Source: an uncultured Shewanella sp. (GTDB taxonomy: Bacteria > Pseudomonadota > Gammaproteobacteria > Enterobacterales > Shewanellaceae). Taken from it: 64,000 nucleotides of DNA. This document shows, one piece after another, positions 10,612 to 20,909 of this stretch. Numbering within the stretch: position 1 is the first letter of the stretch; each line of letters begins with the position of its first letter. The translations under genes and the position numbers were made by a program. Below the pieces are notes generated by a model. That model had not been told where the DNA came from, searched no databases, and saw only the letters and a program-made list of their open reading frames with translations. Location: contig NZ_CANMWS010000014.1 of NCBI RefSeq assembly GCF_947501665.1, forward strand, positions 88,264 to 152,263, read 5' to 3'.

Positions 10612-11985
10612 ATGCATACATTTAAATTGACAGCTTGTGGTCTTTTAACCGTCTTACTCACCGCTTGTGGTGGCAGTGATTCGAATAATAATAACCAAAC
10701 AGAAAATGCCGCTGACAATAAAGGTAACACCCCCTCCCCTGTTTATTTAACCTTAGATGCCATGCGCTCCAACCAGTGTGGCATGTTAAGCCCAGATCTT
10801 GATGCACGCTTTCTTGTTCATGACAGTGACGGTAATATATTAAGTGAACACAAAACAGACAGTAATGGTCATCTAAACATTGAATGGAGTGAGGCTAACC
10901 AACACATCACTCAGCTCACCTATACTGAGCCTAATGATCAGAGTGCTGGCGTGAAAGTCGATACTTACCTCAATGTCACCGCTGGCGACTTAGGTAAGAA
11001 AGTGTATTATATTGATAACGATATTGGTTGTGAGTGTAATGAAGTACAAATTGATCTTAGTGAATTACATAACAGTGGTGACTTTCGATTTGTCGATTTC
11101 GCCGCCAACAGCAACATAATGAGTGTATTCCTCAGTCCCGCTTCCCAACACAGTGAGTCCAAAGTCAATTGGTGTGCAGACGTGAAAACCGATCTCATTC
11201 TTATCGATAACAATGGCTTTAGCACACATGTAGCTCAAGTGTTATTTTCGCCAGTCGATAATCAAACATTAACACTGAGTGATTTCTCTGAGGGCATTGA
11301 AGTTAATATCACACCGCCAACCGACTCCAGTTTTATGGTTGCTTATACAGGCTTTTATCAGTTCGGAAATGATTCATGGAACACCAGCCCGAATAGCTCC
11401 AACCATGACAAACCTATCTATATCTATCCGGAGTTAAACCTCACATCGATACTCTATACCCATAATTATTCATCATCGAGCATTTTAGATTCCCACGCCA
11501 ATATCAATATCTCTTCGCGTCAGCCAATCGATGATGAAGGCTATACCCAGCCAATTGAGTTATTAACGGCCGATGAGTCCTTGCTGCCAGAGGTTGAACA
11601 TATCGCCACGCAGATGCAATTAGCTTCTGACACGGTTGATTTTGACTTTAGTGCTTATGACAGCAATATATCAGCCACAACATTAAGACTGTATGACGAC
11701 AGTCAGTTTTATTTTGACAGTGATAGCACTTGGTCCATTTTTGCTGGGCGTGCAGGTACGATTCCCGCTCTCAAACTGCCACAAGACATTCAAGCGAAAT
11801 TTGATGCCATCGAACACAAAAAAATGAACGTTAGCTTACAAAAAATTGATCGTTATTTATCTTTACAAGAATGGCGAGCACAAGTCGCAACAGAAAGTCG
11901 TTCAGCGGATAGAGCTAATGAGCTCATTTATCAGCAAGGCCAATCCATAAGAATTGATTTTGCTTTAACGCAACCAAGCGAATAG
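10612..11985 (+). CDS. Putative outer-membrane lipoprotein of unknown function
   Basis: 457 residues. A type II signal peptide is visible: a short basic start (MHTFKL), hydrophobic core and lipobox LTAC with Cys19, followed by GGSDS, so outer-membrane sorting is likely. The mature part begins with an Asn-rich linker and is rich in Asp, Ser and Thr with alternating hydrophobics, suggesting beta structure; a paired-Cys stretch (IGCECNEVQ) is near residue 145. I do not recognise a domain. It is the only plus-strand gene in the first 30 kb and is wedged between tufA and rpsJ, with its own promoter and sharing a bidirectional terminator with tufA. The initiation region has no strong Shine-Dalgarno. 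Confidence 0.8.
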   Translation: MHTFKLTACGLLTVLLTACGGSDSNNNNQTENAADNKGNTPSPVYLTLDAMRSNQCGMLSPDLDARFLVHDSDGNILSEHKTDSNGHLNIEWSEANQHITQLTYTEPNDQSAGVKVDTYLNVTAGDLGKKVYYIDNDIGCECNEVQIDLSELHNSGDFRFVDFAANSNIMSVFLSPASQHSESKVNWCADVKTDLILIDNNGFSTHVAQVLFSPVDNQTLTLSDFSEGIEVNITPPTDSSFMVAYTGFYQFGNDSWNTSPNSSNHDKPIYIYPELNLTSILYTHNYSSSSILDSHANINISSRQPIDDEGYTQPIELLTADESLLPEVEHIATQMQLASDTVDFDFSAYDSNISATTLRLYDDSQFYFDSDSTWSIFAGRAGTIPALKLPQDIQAKFDAIEHKKMNVSLQKIDRYLSLQEWRAQVATESRSADRANELIYQQGQSIRIDFALTQPSE

Positions 11986-12007
11986 CAATCCACAAAGCAA
12001 TAGCAAC

Positions 12008-12035
12008 AAAAAAGGCAGCCTAAGCTGCCTTTTTT
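12008..12035. terminator. Bidirectional terminator between the lipoprotein gene and tufA
   Basis: 12-bp perfect stem (12008-12019 with 12024-12035), loop CTAA, with A6 on one side and T7 on the other, so it can end transcription from both strands. The same sequence occurs after tufB (28791-28819). Confidence 0.9.
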
Positions 12036-12059
12036 TATGTTGCGTAAAATGAGTCGCTA

Positions 12060-13244
12060 TTAAGCAACAATCTTAGCTACAACACCCGCACCTACTGTAC
12101 GGCCACCTTCACGGATTGCGAAGCGTAAACCTTCGTCCATCGCGATTGGGCAGATTAGCGTCACAACCATCTTGATGTTGTCACCTGGCATTACCATTTC
12201 TACGCCTTCAGGTAGCTCAATTGTACCTGTTACGTCAGTTGTACGGAAGTAGAACTGTGGACGGTAGCCTTTGAAGAATGGAGTGTGACGTCCACCTTCT
12301 TCTTTTGAAAGTACATAAACTTCTGATTCAAAAGTTGTGTGTGGGTTGATTGAACCAGGCGCTGCCAATACTTGACCACGCTCTACTTCATCACGCTTAG
12401 TACCACGTAGTAGTACACCACAGTTCTCACCTGCACGACCTTCGTCAAGCAGCTTACGGAACATTTCAACACCTGTACAAGTTGTCTTCGTCGTATCTTT
12501 GATACCAACGATTTCAACTTCTTCACCCACTTTGATGATACCGCGCTCTACACGACCAGTAACAACTGTACCACGACCTGAAATTGAGAACACATCTTCG
12601 ATTGGAAGAATGAATGCACCGTCAATCGCACGCTCTGGCTCTGGGATATAAGTATCTAGGGCTTCTGCAAGCTCAAGAGTTTTCGCTTCCCACTCAGCTT
12701 CGCCTTCAAGGGCTTTAAGTGCACTGCCTTGGATAACGGGTAAGTCATCACCAGGGAATTCATATTCAGAAAGTAGTTCACGTACTTCCATTTCTACAAG
12801 CTCAAGTAGCTCTTCGTCATCAACCATGTCACATTTGTTCATGAATACGATGATGAAAGGAACACCAACCTGACGAGAAAGCAGGATGTGCTCACGCGTT
12901 TGTGGCATTGGGCCGTCTGTAGAAGCAACAACTAAGATTGCACCGTCCATTTGAGCAGCACCAGTAATCATGTTTTTAACATAATCCGCGTGACCTGGGC
13001 AATCGACGTGCGCATAGTGACGAGTTGGTGTGTCATATTCGATGTGAGAAGTATTAATGGTAATACCACGCTCACGCTCTTCTGGAGCGTTATCGATTTG
13101 TGCGAAATCTTTAACTTCACCACCGTAAGTTTTGGTTAATACTGCAGAGATAGCAGCAGTTAGTGTAGTTTTACCATGGTCAACGTGACCAATTGTACCT
13201 ACGTTTACATGGGGTTTACTACGTTCAAATTTTTCTTTAGCCAC
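12060..13244 (-). CDS. tufA: Elongation factor Tu, copy A
   Basis: 394 residues from the GTG at 13244 ([14 protein letters not shown]), preceded by AAAGGA seven bases upstream; the longer frame with an ATG at 13295 has no ribosome site and adds foreign residues. G motifs [16 protein letters not shown] and NKCD are intact. EF-Tu carries aminoacyl-tRNA to the A site. Last gene of the str operon after fusA, as in E. coli, where tufA also uses GTG. It differs from tufB by one amino acid: Thr at codon 189 (base 12679) where tufB has Ile. Confidence 0.98.
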   Translation of the reverse strand: MAKEKFERSKPHVNVGTIGHVDHGKTTLTAAISAVLTKTYGGEVKDFAQIDNAPEERERGITINTSHIEYDTPTRHYAHVDCPGHADYVKNMITGAAQMDGAILVVASTDGPMPQTREHILLSRQVGVPFIIVFMNKCDMVDDEELLELVEMEVRELLSEYEFPGDDLPVIQGSALKALEGEAEWEAKTLELAEALDTYIPEPERAIDGAFILPIEDVFSISGRGTVVTGRVERGIIKVGEEVEIVGIKDTTKTTCTGVEMFRKLLDEGRAGENCGVLLRGTKRDEVERGQVLAAPGSINPHTTFESEVYVLSKEEGGRHTPFFKGYRPQFYFRTTDVTGTIELPEGVEMVMPGDNIKMVVTLICPIAMDEGLRFAIREGGRTVGAGVVAKIVA

Positions 13245-13326
13245 GATATATTCCTTTCTTTTCAGAAAACTCGACCTTGGTCGAGATAATAGCAATTAAT
13301 TTATAACAATCACATTTTGCACAAGT

Positions 13327-15423
13327 TTACATGCGCGATTCAGTGATTGCCTTAGCGATGTTTTGCGGCGCCTCAGAATACTTCAAAAACTCCATAGAGT
13401 ATGAAGCACGTCCCTGAGTCGCAGAGCGTAAATCGGTTGCATAACCAAACATTTCAGACAAAGGTACCACAGCTCGAACAAGCTTGACGCCGGCAATGCC
13501 GTCATCCATGCCTTCTATCAAACCACGACGTCTATTTAAGTCGCCAACCACATCACCCATATAGTTTTCAGGTGTTGTGACTTCCACTTTCATGCAAGGT
13601 TCGAGTAAAACAGGGCTTGCATCTTCGCAGCCTTTTTTAAACCCGATTGAACCTGCAACTTTAAACGCCATTTCATTGGAGTCCACATCATGATATGAAC
13701 CGTCAAATAAAGTGACTTTTACATCAAGCACAGGGAACCCGGCAACAACACCGTTTTTCATCTGTTCCTGAATGCCCTTATCTACCGCAGGAATGTATTC
13801 TTTTGGAACCACACCCCCAACGATTTCGTTCACAAATTCGTAGCCTGCACCTTCTTCTTGAGGTTCAAGCTTCAACCAAACATGACCGAATTGTCCTCGA
13901 CCACCCGATTGACGTACGAATTTACCTTCAACTTCCACACTGTTGCGGATAGTTTCACGGTATGCAACTTGAGGCTTACCTACATTACACTCAACATTAA
14001 ATTCGCGACGCATACGGTCTACGATGATGTCTAAGTGTAGTTCACCCATCCCAGAGATCAGTATCTGCCCTGACTCTTCGTCAGTTTCAACACGGAACGA
14101 CGGATCTTCCGCTGCTAATTTTTGCAGCGCAATGCCCATTTTCTCTTGGTCGGCTTTTGTTCTAGGCTCAACAGCGATTGTAATGACAGGCTCAGGAAAT
14201 TCCATACGCTCTAAAATTACTTTGTGATCCATATCGCACAACGTGTCGCCCGTTGTCACGTCTTTCAGACCAATAGCCGCCGCGATGTCTCCAGCGCGAA
14301 CTTCTTTAATCTCTTGACGATCATTGGCGTGCATTTGCACCATACGACCCACTCGCTCGCGTTTTTGCTTAACCGAATTATAAACGCCAGCACCACTTTC
14401 AAGCACGCCCGAATAGACGCGAATAAAGCTTAAGGTACCCACGAAAGGATCGGTTGCAATCTTAAACGCTAATGCTGAAAAAGGGGCGTCATCATCCGCA
14501 GGACGATGAACTTCCTCTTCTTTCTCATTGATCCCCGCAATAGCAGGCACCTCTGTGGGAGAAGGAAGATATTCAACAACAGCATCGAGAACGGCTTGCA
14601 CCCCTTTGTTCTTAAAAGCAGAACCACAAGTGGCCAACACGATCTCATTGTTTAAGGTACGCTGACGTAATGCTTCTTTAATTTCAGCTTCAGTCAAATC
14701 ACCTTCTTCAAGGTATTTGTCCATCAACTCTTCTGATGCTTCTGCCGCAGCTTCAACCAAGTATTCACGCATTTCTGCGGCTTGCTCGGCTAAATCGGCT
14801 GGGATAGCTTCATAAGTGAAAGTCGTTCCCTGATCAGCTTCTGACCAGTTAATCGCTTTCATTTTAATTAAATCGACAACGCCCTTGAAGTTTTCTTCTG
14901 CACCAATGTTCAATTGGATCGGTACACAAGTCGCGCCCAAACGGTTACGGATTTGCTCAACGACAGCATTAAAGTCCGCTCCAGCCCGATCCATCTTATT
15001 GACGAATACGATACGAGGAACGTGATACTTATCAGCTTGACGCCATACTGTCTCTGATTGAGGCTCAACACCAGAAGAACCACAAAATACAACGACAGCG
15101 CCATCAAGGACCCTTAAAGACCGCTCAACTTCAATAGTGAAGTCAACGTGGCCTGGAGTATCAATGATGTTAATACGGTGCTCAGTGAACTGGGCATCCA
15201 TTCCGCGCCAGAAAGTAGTCGTTGCAGCTGAAGTGATGGTAATCCCACGCTCCTGCTCCTGCTCCATCCAATCCATGGTGGCTGCGCCATCATGAACTTC
15301 ACCGATCTTATGAGACATCCCGGTGTAAAATAGAACACGTTCAGTGGTGGTAGTTTTACCAGCGTCAACATGAGCGCAAATCCCGATATTACGGTAACGC
15401 TCAATTGGAGTTGTACGAGCCAC
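13327..15423 (-). CDS. fusA: Elongation factor G
   Basis: 698 residues, [28 protein letters not shown] start with G1 [16 protein letters not shown] and NKMD; domains II-V follow to the end ([16 protein letters not shown]). EF-G drives translocation and, with RRF, ribosome recycling. It is in the str operon between rpsG and tufA. Shewanella-type genomes may hold a second EF-G gene; none is in this window. Fusidic-acid-region residues were not examined for changes. Confidence 0.98.
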   Translation of the reverse strand: MARTTPIERYRNIGICAHVDAGKTTTTERVLFYTGMSHKIGEVHDGAATMDWMEQEQERGITITSAATTTFWRGMDAQFTEHRINIIDTPGHVDFTIEVERSLRVLDGAVVVFCGSSGVEPQSETVWRQADKYHVPRIVFVNKMDRAGADFNAVVEQIRNRLGATCVPIQLNIGAEENFKGVVDLIKMKAINWSEADQGTTFTYEAIPADLAEQAAEMREYLVEAAAEASEELMDKYLEEGDLTEAEIKEALRQRTLNNEIVLATCGSAFKNKGVQAVLDAVVEYLPSPTEVPAIAGINEKEEEVHRPADDDAPFSALAFKIATDPFVGTLSFIRVYSGVLESGAGVYNSVKQKRERVGRMVQMHANDRQEIKEVRAGDIAAAIGLKDVTTGDTLCDMDHKVILERMEFPEPVITIAVEPRTKADQEKMGIALQKLAAEDPSFRVETDEESGQILISGMGELHLDIIVDRMRREFNVECNVGKPQVAYRETIRNSVEVEGKFVRQSGGRGQFGHVWLKLEPQEEGAGYEFVNEIVGGVVPKEYIPAVDKGIQEQMKNGVVAGFPVLDVKVTLFDGSYHDVDSNEMAFKVAGSIGFKKGCEDASPVLLEPCMKVEVTTPENYMGDVVGDLNRRRGLIEGMDDGIAGVKLVRAVVPLSEMFGYATDLRSATQGRASYSMEFLKYSEAPQNIAKAITESRM

Positions 15424-15468
15424 GATTTATACCCTCTTAGCTAAAACCTGAGTGATAGCAGTGTAAGT

Positions 15469-15492
15469 ATGGCGTGGAAAAATCCACGCCAT
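15469..15492 (-). other. Stem-loop in the rpsG-fusA gap
   Basis: A perfect 10-bp stem (15469-15478 with 15483-15492) with a 4-nt loop lies immediately after rpsG. It lacks a T tract, so it is more likely an mRNA stability or processing element than a terminator. Confidence 0.5.
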
Positions 15493-15496
15493 GATA

Positions 15497-15967
15497 TTAC
15501 CAGCGGTAATGAGCAAACGCTTTGTTTGCTTCTGCCATACGATGCACATCTTCGCGCTTCTTAACAGCAGTGCCTTTGTTTTCTGAAGCGTCTAGCATTT
15601 CACCGGCTAGACGTAAAGCCATAGATTTTTCACCACGCTTACGAGCAGCTTCAACTAACCAACGCATTCCCAGTGCATTACGACGAACTGGGCGTACTTC
15701 ACATGGTACCTGGTAAGTAGAACCACCCACACGACGAGATTTAACCTCGACAGATGGACGGACATTTTCCAGGGCTGCTTCAAGGATCACTAGATGATCT
15801 TCGCTTTTCTTTTCAGCGACAACATCAAGTGCCTTGTAGATGATTTTTTCTGCAGTCGACTTTTTGCCGTCCTGCATAATGACGTTGATGAACTTAGCCA
15901 ACAACTCACTATTAAATTTTGGATCTGGTAGGATTTTACGTTGTCCTACAACGCGACGTCTTGGCAT
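15497..15967 (-). CDS. rpsG: 30S ribosomal protein S7
   Basis: 156 residues, [26 protein letters not shown] start, [16 protein letters not shown] in the middle. S7 nucleates the 30S head. In E. coli it represses the str operon by binding the rpsL-rpsG intergenic mRNA; the 79-base gap here (15968-16046) contains a stem at its 5' end (16033-16051) but the S7 site itself was not proven. Confidence 0.98.
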   Translation of the reverse strand: MPRRRVVGQRKILPDPKFNSELLAKFINVIMQDGKKSTAEKIIYKALDVVAEKKSEDHLVILEAALENVRPSVEVKSRRVGGSTYQVPCEVRPVRRNALGMRWLVEAARKRGEKSMALRLAGEMLDASENKGTAVKKREDVHRMAEANKAFAHYRW

Positions 15968-16046
15968 AACAATTTCTCCGTATGCTTCAGGGACCCCAAA
16001 ACTGGAATCTCAAATTATCTAGCTTGGCCTTACTTAACGGAAAACG

Positions 16047-16421
16047 TTAAGACTTAGGACGCTTAGCACCGTACTTAGAACGACCTTGGCGACGTTCACT
16101 TACGCCTGCGCAATCGAGTGCTCCACGAACTGTGTGATAACGAACACCAGGTAAATCTTTAACACGACCACCACGGATCAAGATTACACTATGTTCTTGT
16201 AAGTTGTGGCCTTCACCGCCGATGTACGAAGTGACTTCGAAACCGTTAGTTAGACGCACACGCGCTACTTTACGTAGAGCTGAGTTAGGTTTTTTTGGTG
16301 TAGTAGTGTATACGCGAGTACAAACACCACGTTTTTGCGGACACGCATTCAACGCTGGCACGTTAGTCTTATCGACTTTTGGCGAGCGAGGCTTACGGAC
16401 CAACTGGTTTACAGTTGCCAT
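16047..16421 (-). CDS. rpsL: 30S ribosomal protein S12
   Basis: 124 residues from the ATG at 16421 ([15 protein letters not shown]); an in-frame ATG ten codons earlier is rejected as outside the family. Lys43 in TTTPKKPNS is wild type, as is the LPGVRYHT loop, so no streptomycin-resistance change is visible at those places. First gene of the str operon behind a strong promoter at 16497-16525. Confidence 0.98.
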   Translation of the reverse strand: MATVNQLVRKPRSPKVDKTNVPALNACPQKRGVCTRVYTTTPKKPNSALRKVARVRLTNGFEVTSYIGGEGHNLQEHSVILIRGGRVKDLPGVRYHTVRGALDCAGVSERRQGRSKYGAKRPKS

Positions 16422-16496
16422 GTATAGCTCCGAATCAGTTGAAAGATTCAACAGTAAGGTGTGAAAAATCTATAGCCCACAGGTGTGGGACGCGAA

Positions 16497-16525
16497 ATTT
16501 TAGAAAGGTAATGGCCTCCTGTCAA
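16497..16525 (-). promoter_or_regulatory. str operon promoter
   Basis: Minus strand consensus -35 TTGACA (16520-16525), 17-bp spacer, -10 TAAAAT (16497-16502), discriminator TTCGCG. A short hairpin (CCCAC/GTGGG) is in the leader about 20 bases downstream. One of the strongest promoter matches in the window. Confidence 0.85.
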
Positions 16526-16556
16526 GAAATAGACAGGTTTTAGGTGAAATTAGTTT

Positions 16557-16583
16557 AAAAAAAAGGCGCACAAGGCGCCTTTT
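16557..16583 (-). terminator. Terminator after rpoC
   Basis: Minus strand 9-bp stem AAAAGGCGC/GCGCCTTTT (16575-16583 with 16561-16569), 5-nt loop, followed by further T (16557-16560). It ends the rplJL-rpoBC transcript before the str promoter. Confidence 0.85.
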
Positions 16584-16607
16584 CATGTTTTTTAGCCTTT
16601 TTCAGCC

Positions 16608-19600
16608 TTAATCCGAGCTACCCGCAAGGTTAAGAAGATCGGCAAGATTTTGCTCTGCTTCACTGGCACTGATCACCGGCGTCTCATCAAGCTGACCAGC
16701 TGGTTGTGCTTGTTGACGATTCTGATGATATGAATAACCGGTACCCGCAGGGATCAAACGACCCACAATCACGTTTTCTTTCAAGCCACGAAGTTTATCA
16801 CTCTTACCACCTACTGCCGCTTCGGTCAGTACGCGTGTGGTTTCTTGGAAAGAAGCCGCTGAGATGAAAGATTCCGTTGCAAGCGATGCTTTCGTGATAC
16901 CTAATAGTTCACGCTCAAAACGTGCAGGCTGCTTACCTTGTGCTTCTAATTCGCGGTTAGCGATTTTCACACGTGACACTTCAGCTTGCTCACCCGCTAA
17001 GAATTGGCTATCGCCCGCATCGGTGATCTCACACTTACGCAACATCTGGCGAATAATCACCTCAATGTGCTTATCGTTGATTTTCACCCCTTGCAGACGG
17101 TAAACATCTTGTACTTCGTTAACGATGTAGTTAGCCACATTGTGGATACCACGTAAACGCAAGATATCGTGTGCTGCTTCAGCGCCGTCAGCAATAACCT
17201 CACCACGTTCGACTTTTTCACCCTCAAACACGTTCAAGTTACGCCATTTCGGGATCATCTCTTCATAAGGCTTATTACCATCAGCAGGCGTGATCACTAG
17301 ACGACGCTTACCTTTAGTCTCTTTACCAAATGAAATGGTACCCGAGATTTCCGCAAGAATAGCAGGCTCTTTAGGCTTACGCGCTTCAAATAAATCCGCA
17401 ACCCGTGGAAGACCACCGGTAATATCACGGGTTTTTGAAGACTCTTGTGGAATACGCGCTAGCGCATCACCAACGTTAATCAGACCATTATCGTCTAAGT
17501 TAACAATCGCGTTACCCGGTAAGAAGTATTGTGCTGGAACATCCGTACCAGGGATCATAAGATCGCTACCATCGCTCGCAAGCAAGCGGATCATTGGGCG
17601 CATTTCTTTACCCGCAGTCGGACGCTGAGCAACATCAAGTACCACAATTGAAGACAAACCTGTTAGCTCATCAGTTTGACGTGTCATAGTGACACCATCA
17701 ATCATATCGACAAACTTGGTTGTACCCGCCACCTCAGTAATAATCGGGTGAGTATGGGGATCCCAGTTAGCGATAATGTTACCCGCTTCAAGCTGTGAAT
17801 CTTCAAGCTTCTCAAGTACTGTACCGTAAGGCACTTTATAGCGCTCTTTCTCACGGCCAAGATCATCAATGATCGCAAGCTCAGATGAACGAGACACAAT
17901 TACTAGCTTACCTTCACTGTTGGTCACATGCTTAGCATTGTGCAGTTTCAGGGTACCGGCATTCTTCACTTGAACATTGTTCGCTGCAGATGCTCTAGAT
18001 GCCGCTCCACCAATGTGGAAGGTACGCATCGTCAACTGTGTACCTGGCTCACCAATTGATTGCGCTGCAACCACACCAATGGCTTCACCTTGGTTAATCA
18101 GATGACCACGTGCTAAATCACGACCATAACACGCCGCGCACACACCAAAGTCAGTATCACAGCTGATCACTGAACGCACTTGAACTTCATCGATTGAATG
18201 CTCTTCAAGTACATCACACCAAGCTTCATCAAGCAGTGTATTACGTGGCGCCAGTACATTTTCAGTACCTGGATAACACACATCTTTAGCAACCACACGA
18301 CCCAATACGCGCTCACGTAATGGCTCAACAACATCACCACCTTCAATCAGCGGTTTCATTGTTAGCCCTTCGTGGGTACCACAATCATCTTCAATGACCA
18401 CTAAATCTTGCGCAACATCTACAAGACGACGGGTTAAGTAACCCGAGTTAGCCGTTTTCAATGCCGTATCAGCCAAACCTTTACGCGCACCGTGAGTTGA
18501 GATGAAGTATTGAGATACGTTTAGACCTTCACGGAAGTTCGCCACAATCGGCGTTTCAATGATAGAACCATCCGGTTTTGCCATCAAACCACGCATACCC
18601 GCTAGCTGACGAATTTGTGCTGCACTACCACGAGCGCCCGAATCGGCCATCATGTAAATGCTGTTGAAAGATTCTTGATCTTCAGGCTCACCGTCACGAT
18701 TGATCACAGTTTCAGTCGATAAATTTTTCATCATCGCTTTAGAGACTTTCTCGTTCGCACTGGCCCAGATATCAATCACCTTGTTATATCTTTCACCCGC
18801 AGTAACCAAACCAGATTGGAACTGCTCTTGAATTTCAATAACTTCAGCTTCTGCGTCCGATACTAGCGTATACTTCTCATCAGGGATGACCATGTCATCA
18901 ATACCAACAGAAGCACCAGAGATAGTCGCAAAATGGAAACCGGTATACATCAATTGGTCAGCAAAGATAACGGTATCTTTAAGACCCAGTTGACGATAAC
19001 ACGTATTCAATAACTTAGAGATTTGCTTTTTACCCATGTTCTGGTTAACCAGATCATAAGACAAACCTTTAGGCAGAATTTGTGATAATAAAGCACGGCC
19101 CACTGTAGTATCCACAATGCGACGTGTTTTGACTTTTTCACCTAATTCACTGGTCGTCGTTTCAGTAATACGTACCTTCACGCGAGCGTGTAATTCTGCA
19201 GAACCTGTGCGGTAAGCTTTTTCAGCTTCAGCAACAGATTCAAATGCCATGCCTTCACCCTTGCCGTTAATACACTCACGACTGGTATAATAAAGACCCA
19301 ATACAACATCTTGTGACGGTGTGATCACCGGCTCACCGTTTGCAGGTGAAAGAATGTTGTTGGTTGACATCATCAATGAACGTGCTTCTAGCTGAGCTTC
19401 CAGCGTTAGAGGCACGTGAACCGCCATTTGGTCACCATCGAAATCGGCGTTATAGGCCGCACAAACCAAAGGATGCAGCTGAATCGCTTTACCTTCAATC
19501 AATACTGGCTCAAACGCTTGAATACCCAATCTGTGCAAGGTTGGTGCACGGTTGAGCATGACAGGATGTTCGCGGATCACATCATCAAGCACGTCCCAAA

Positions 19601-20822
19601 CTTCTGGGACTTCACGTTCAACCATTTTCTTAGCCGCTTTAATCGTTGTCGCTAGACCACGACCTTCAAGCTTGCCATAGATGAAAGGTTTGAACAGTTC
19701 CAATGCCATCTTCTTAGGAAGACCACATTGATGTAGACGCAAAGTTGGGCCCACGGTAATAACAGAACGACCAGAGTAATCAACACGTTTACCCAATAAG
19801 TTCTGACGGAAACGACCTTGCTTACCTTTGATCATATCGGCCAAAGATTTAAGCGGACGCTTGTTAGAACCAGTAATCGCACGACCACGACGGCCGTTAT
19901 CTAACAATGCATCGACAGATTCTTGCAACATACGTTTTTCGTTACGTACGATGATATCTGGCGCTGCAAGGTCAAGTAGACGCTTCAGACGGTTGTTACG
20001 GTTGATCACACGACGATAAAGATCGTTCAAATCAGACGTCGCAAAACGACCACCATCAAGTGGGACTAATGGACGAAGATCAGGTGGCAGAACCGGTAAT
20101 ACTTTTAGGATCATCCACTCAGGCTTATTGCCTGATTGGAAAAACGCTTCAATTAATTTTAAGCGTTTAGTCATCTTCTTACGACGTGTTTCAGAGTTAA
20201 TTGACGGTAACTCTTCACGCATCATCTCGATTTCTTTTTCAAGATCGATAGCACGCAATAATTCTAAAACGGCTTCCGCACCCATTTTAGCTTCAAACTC
20301 ATCACCGTACTCTTCCAATGCATCCAGATAGTTTTCTTCTGTTAGCATTTGGCCGCGTTCAAGACTAGTCATGCCAGGCTCGATAACGACGAATGACTCA
20401 AAATACAATACGCGTTCAATGTCACGTAATGTCATATCTAACATCAAACCGATACGAGACGGTAATGATTTTAAAAACCAGATATGAGCCACTGGGCTGG
20501 CAAGATCAATGTGACCCATGCGCTCACGACGCACTTTAGTCTGCGTGACTTCAACGCCACACTTTTCACAAATCACACCACGGTGCTTAAGACGCTTATA
20601 TTTACCACATAAGCATTCGTAATCTTTAACAGGACCAAAGATCCTCGCACAGAACAAACCTTCACGCTCAGGCTTGAAAGTACGGTAGTTAATGGTTTCT
20701 GGCTTCTTAACTTCACCAAATGACCAAGAGCGGATCAGATCTGGCGACGCTAGGCCAATTTTGATCCCTTCGAATTCTTCAGTCTTGCTTTGCTGTTTCA
20801 GAAACTTTAATAAGTCTTTCAC
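16608..20822 (-). CDS. rpoC: RNA polymerase beta' subunit
   Basis: 1404 residues, E. coli-like length. Near the N-terminus the zinc-binding Cys70, Cys72, Cys85 and Cys88 are present; the catalytic [12 protein letters not shown] loop holds the three Mg-binding Asp. A second Cys cluster ([15 protein letters not shown]) is in the C-terminal part. It lies 87 bases after rpoB on the same transcript. Confidence 0.99.
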   Translation of the reverse strand: MKDLLKFLKQQSKTEEFEGIKIGLASPDLIRSWSFGEVKKPETINYRTFKPEREGLFCARIFGPVKDYECLCGKYKRLKHRGVICEKCGVEVTQTKVRRERMGHIDLASPVAHIWFLKSLPSRIGLMLDMTLRDIERVLYFESFVVIEPGMTSLERGQMLTEENYLDALEEYGDEFEAKMGAEAVLELLRAIDLEKEIEMMREELPSINSETRRKKMTKRLKLIEAFFQSGNKPEWMILKVLPVLPPDLRPLVPLDGGRFATSDLNDLYRRVINRNNRLKRLLDLAAPDIIVRNEKRMLQESVDALLDNGRRGRAITGSNKRPLKSLADMIKGKQGRFRQNLLGKRVDYSGRSVITVGPTLRLHQCGLPKKMALELFKPFIYGKLEGRGLATTIKAAKKMVEREVPEVWDVLDDVIREHPVMLNRAPTLHRLGIQAFEPVLIEGKAIQLHPLVCAAYNADFDGDQMAVHVPLTLEAQLEARSLMMSTNNILSPANGEPVITPSQDVVLGLYYTSRECINGKGEGMAFESVAEAEKAYRTGSAELHARVKVRITETTTSELGEKVKTRRIVDTTVGRALLSQILPKGLSYDLVNQNMGKKQISKLLNTCYRQLGLKDTVIFADQLMYTGFHFATISGASVGIDDMVIPDEKYTLVSDAEAEVIEIQEQFQSGLVTAGERYNKVIDIWASANEKVSKAMMKNLSTETVINRDGEPEDQESFNSIYMMADSGARGSAAQIRQLAGMRGLMAKPDGSIIETPIVANFREGLNVSQYFISTHGARKGLADTALKTANSGYLTRRLVDVAQDLVVIEDDCGTHEGLTMKPLIEGGDVVEPLRERVLGRVVAKDVCYPGTENVLAPRNTLLDEAWCDVLEEHSIDEVQVRSVISCDTDFGVCAACYGRDLARGHLINQGEAIGVVAAQSIGEPGTQLTMRTFHIGGAASRASAANNVQVKNAGTLKLHNAKHVTNSEGKLVIVSRSSELAIIDDLGREKERYKVPYGTVLEKLEDSQLEAGNIIANWDPHTHPIITEVAGTTKFVDMIDGVTMTRQTDELTGLSSIVVLDVAQRPTAGKEMRPMIRLLASDGSDLMIPGTDVPAQYFLPGNAIVNLDDNGLINVGDALARIPQESSKTRDITGGLPRVADLFEARKPKEPAILAEISGTISFGKETKGKRRLVITPADGNKPYEEMIPKWRNLNVFEGEKVERGEVIADGAEAAHDILRLRGIHNVANYIVNEVQDVYRLQGVKINDKHIEVIIRQMLRKCEITDAGDSQFLAGEQAEVSRVKIANRELEAQGKQPARFERELLGITKASLATESFISAASFQETTRVLTEAAVGGKSDKLRGLKENVIVGRLIPAGTGYSYHQNRQQAQPAGQLDETPVISASEAEQNLADLLNLAGSSD

Positions 20823-20909
20823 GTTTCTCTCCTGAAGGAGTTAAACCGGGTGCCCCACTTAAAAAGTAGGACACCGTTTTTGTTGCCAAACTAGAGGATT
20901 AATCTAGTT

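Noticed and set aside
10612..11985. Lipoprotein as a misread antisense of ribosomal genes
   Set aside because: It has its own promoter, lipobox and terminator, and no opposite-strand gene of that length is present.
13270..13285. Palindrome CTCGACC..GGTCGAG before tufA as a terminator
   Set aside because: Followed by only TTTTC and placed inside the str operon; might be a weak attenuator but not enough to list.
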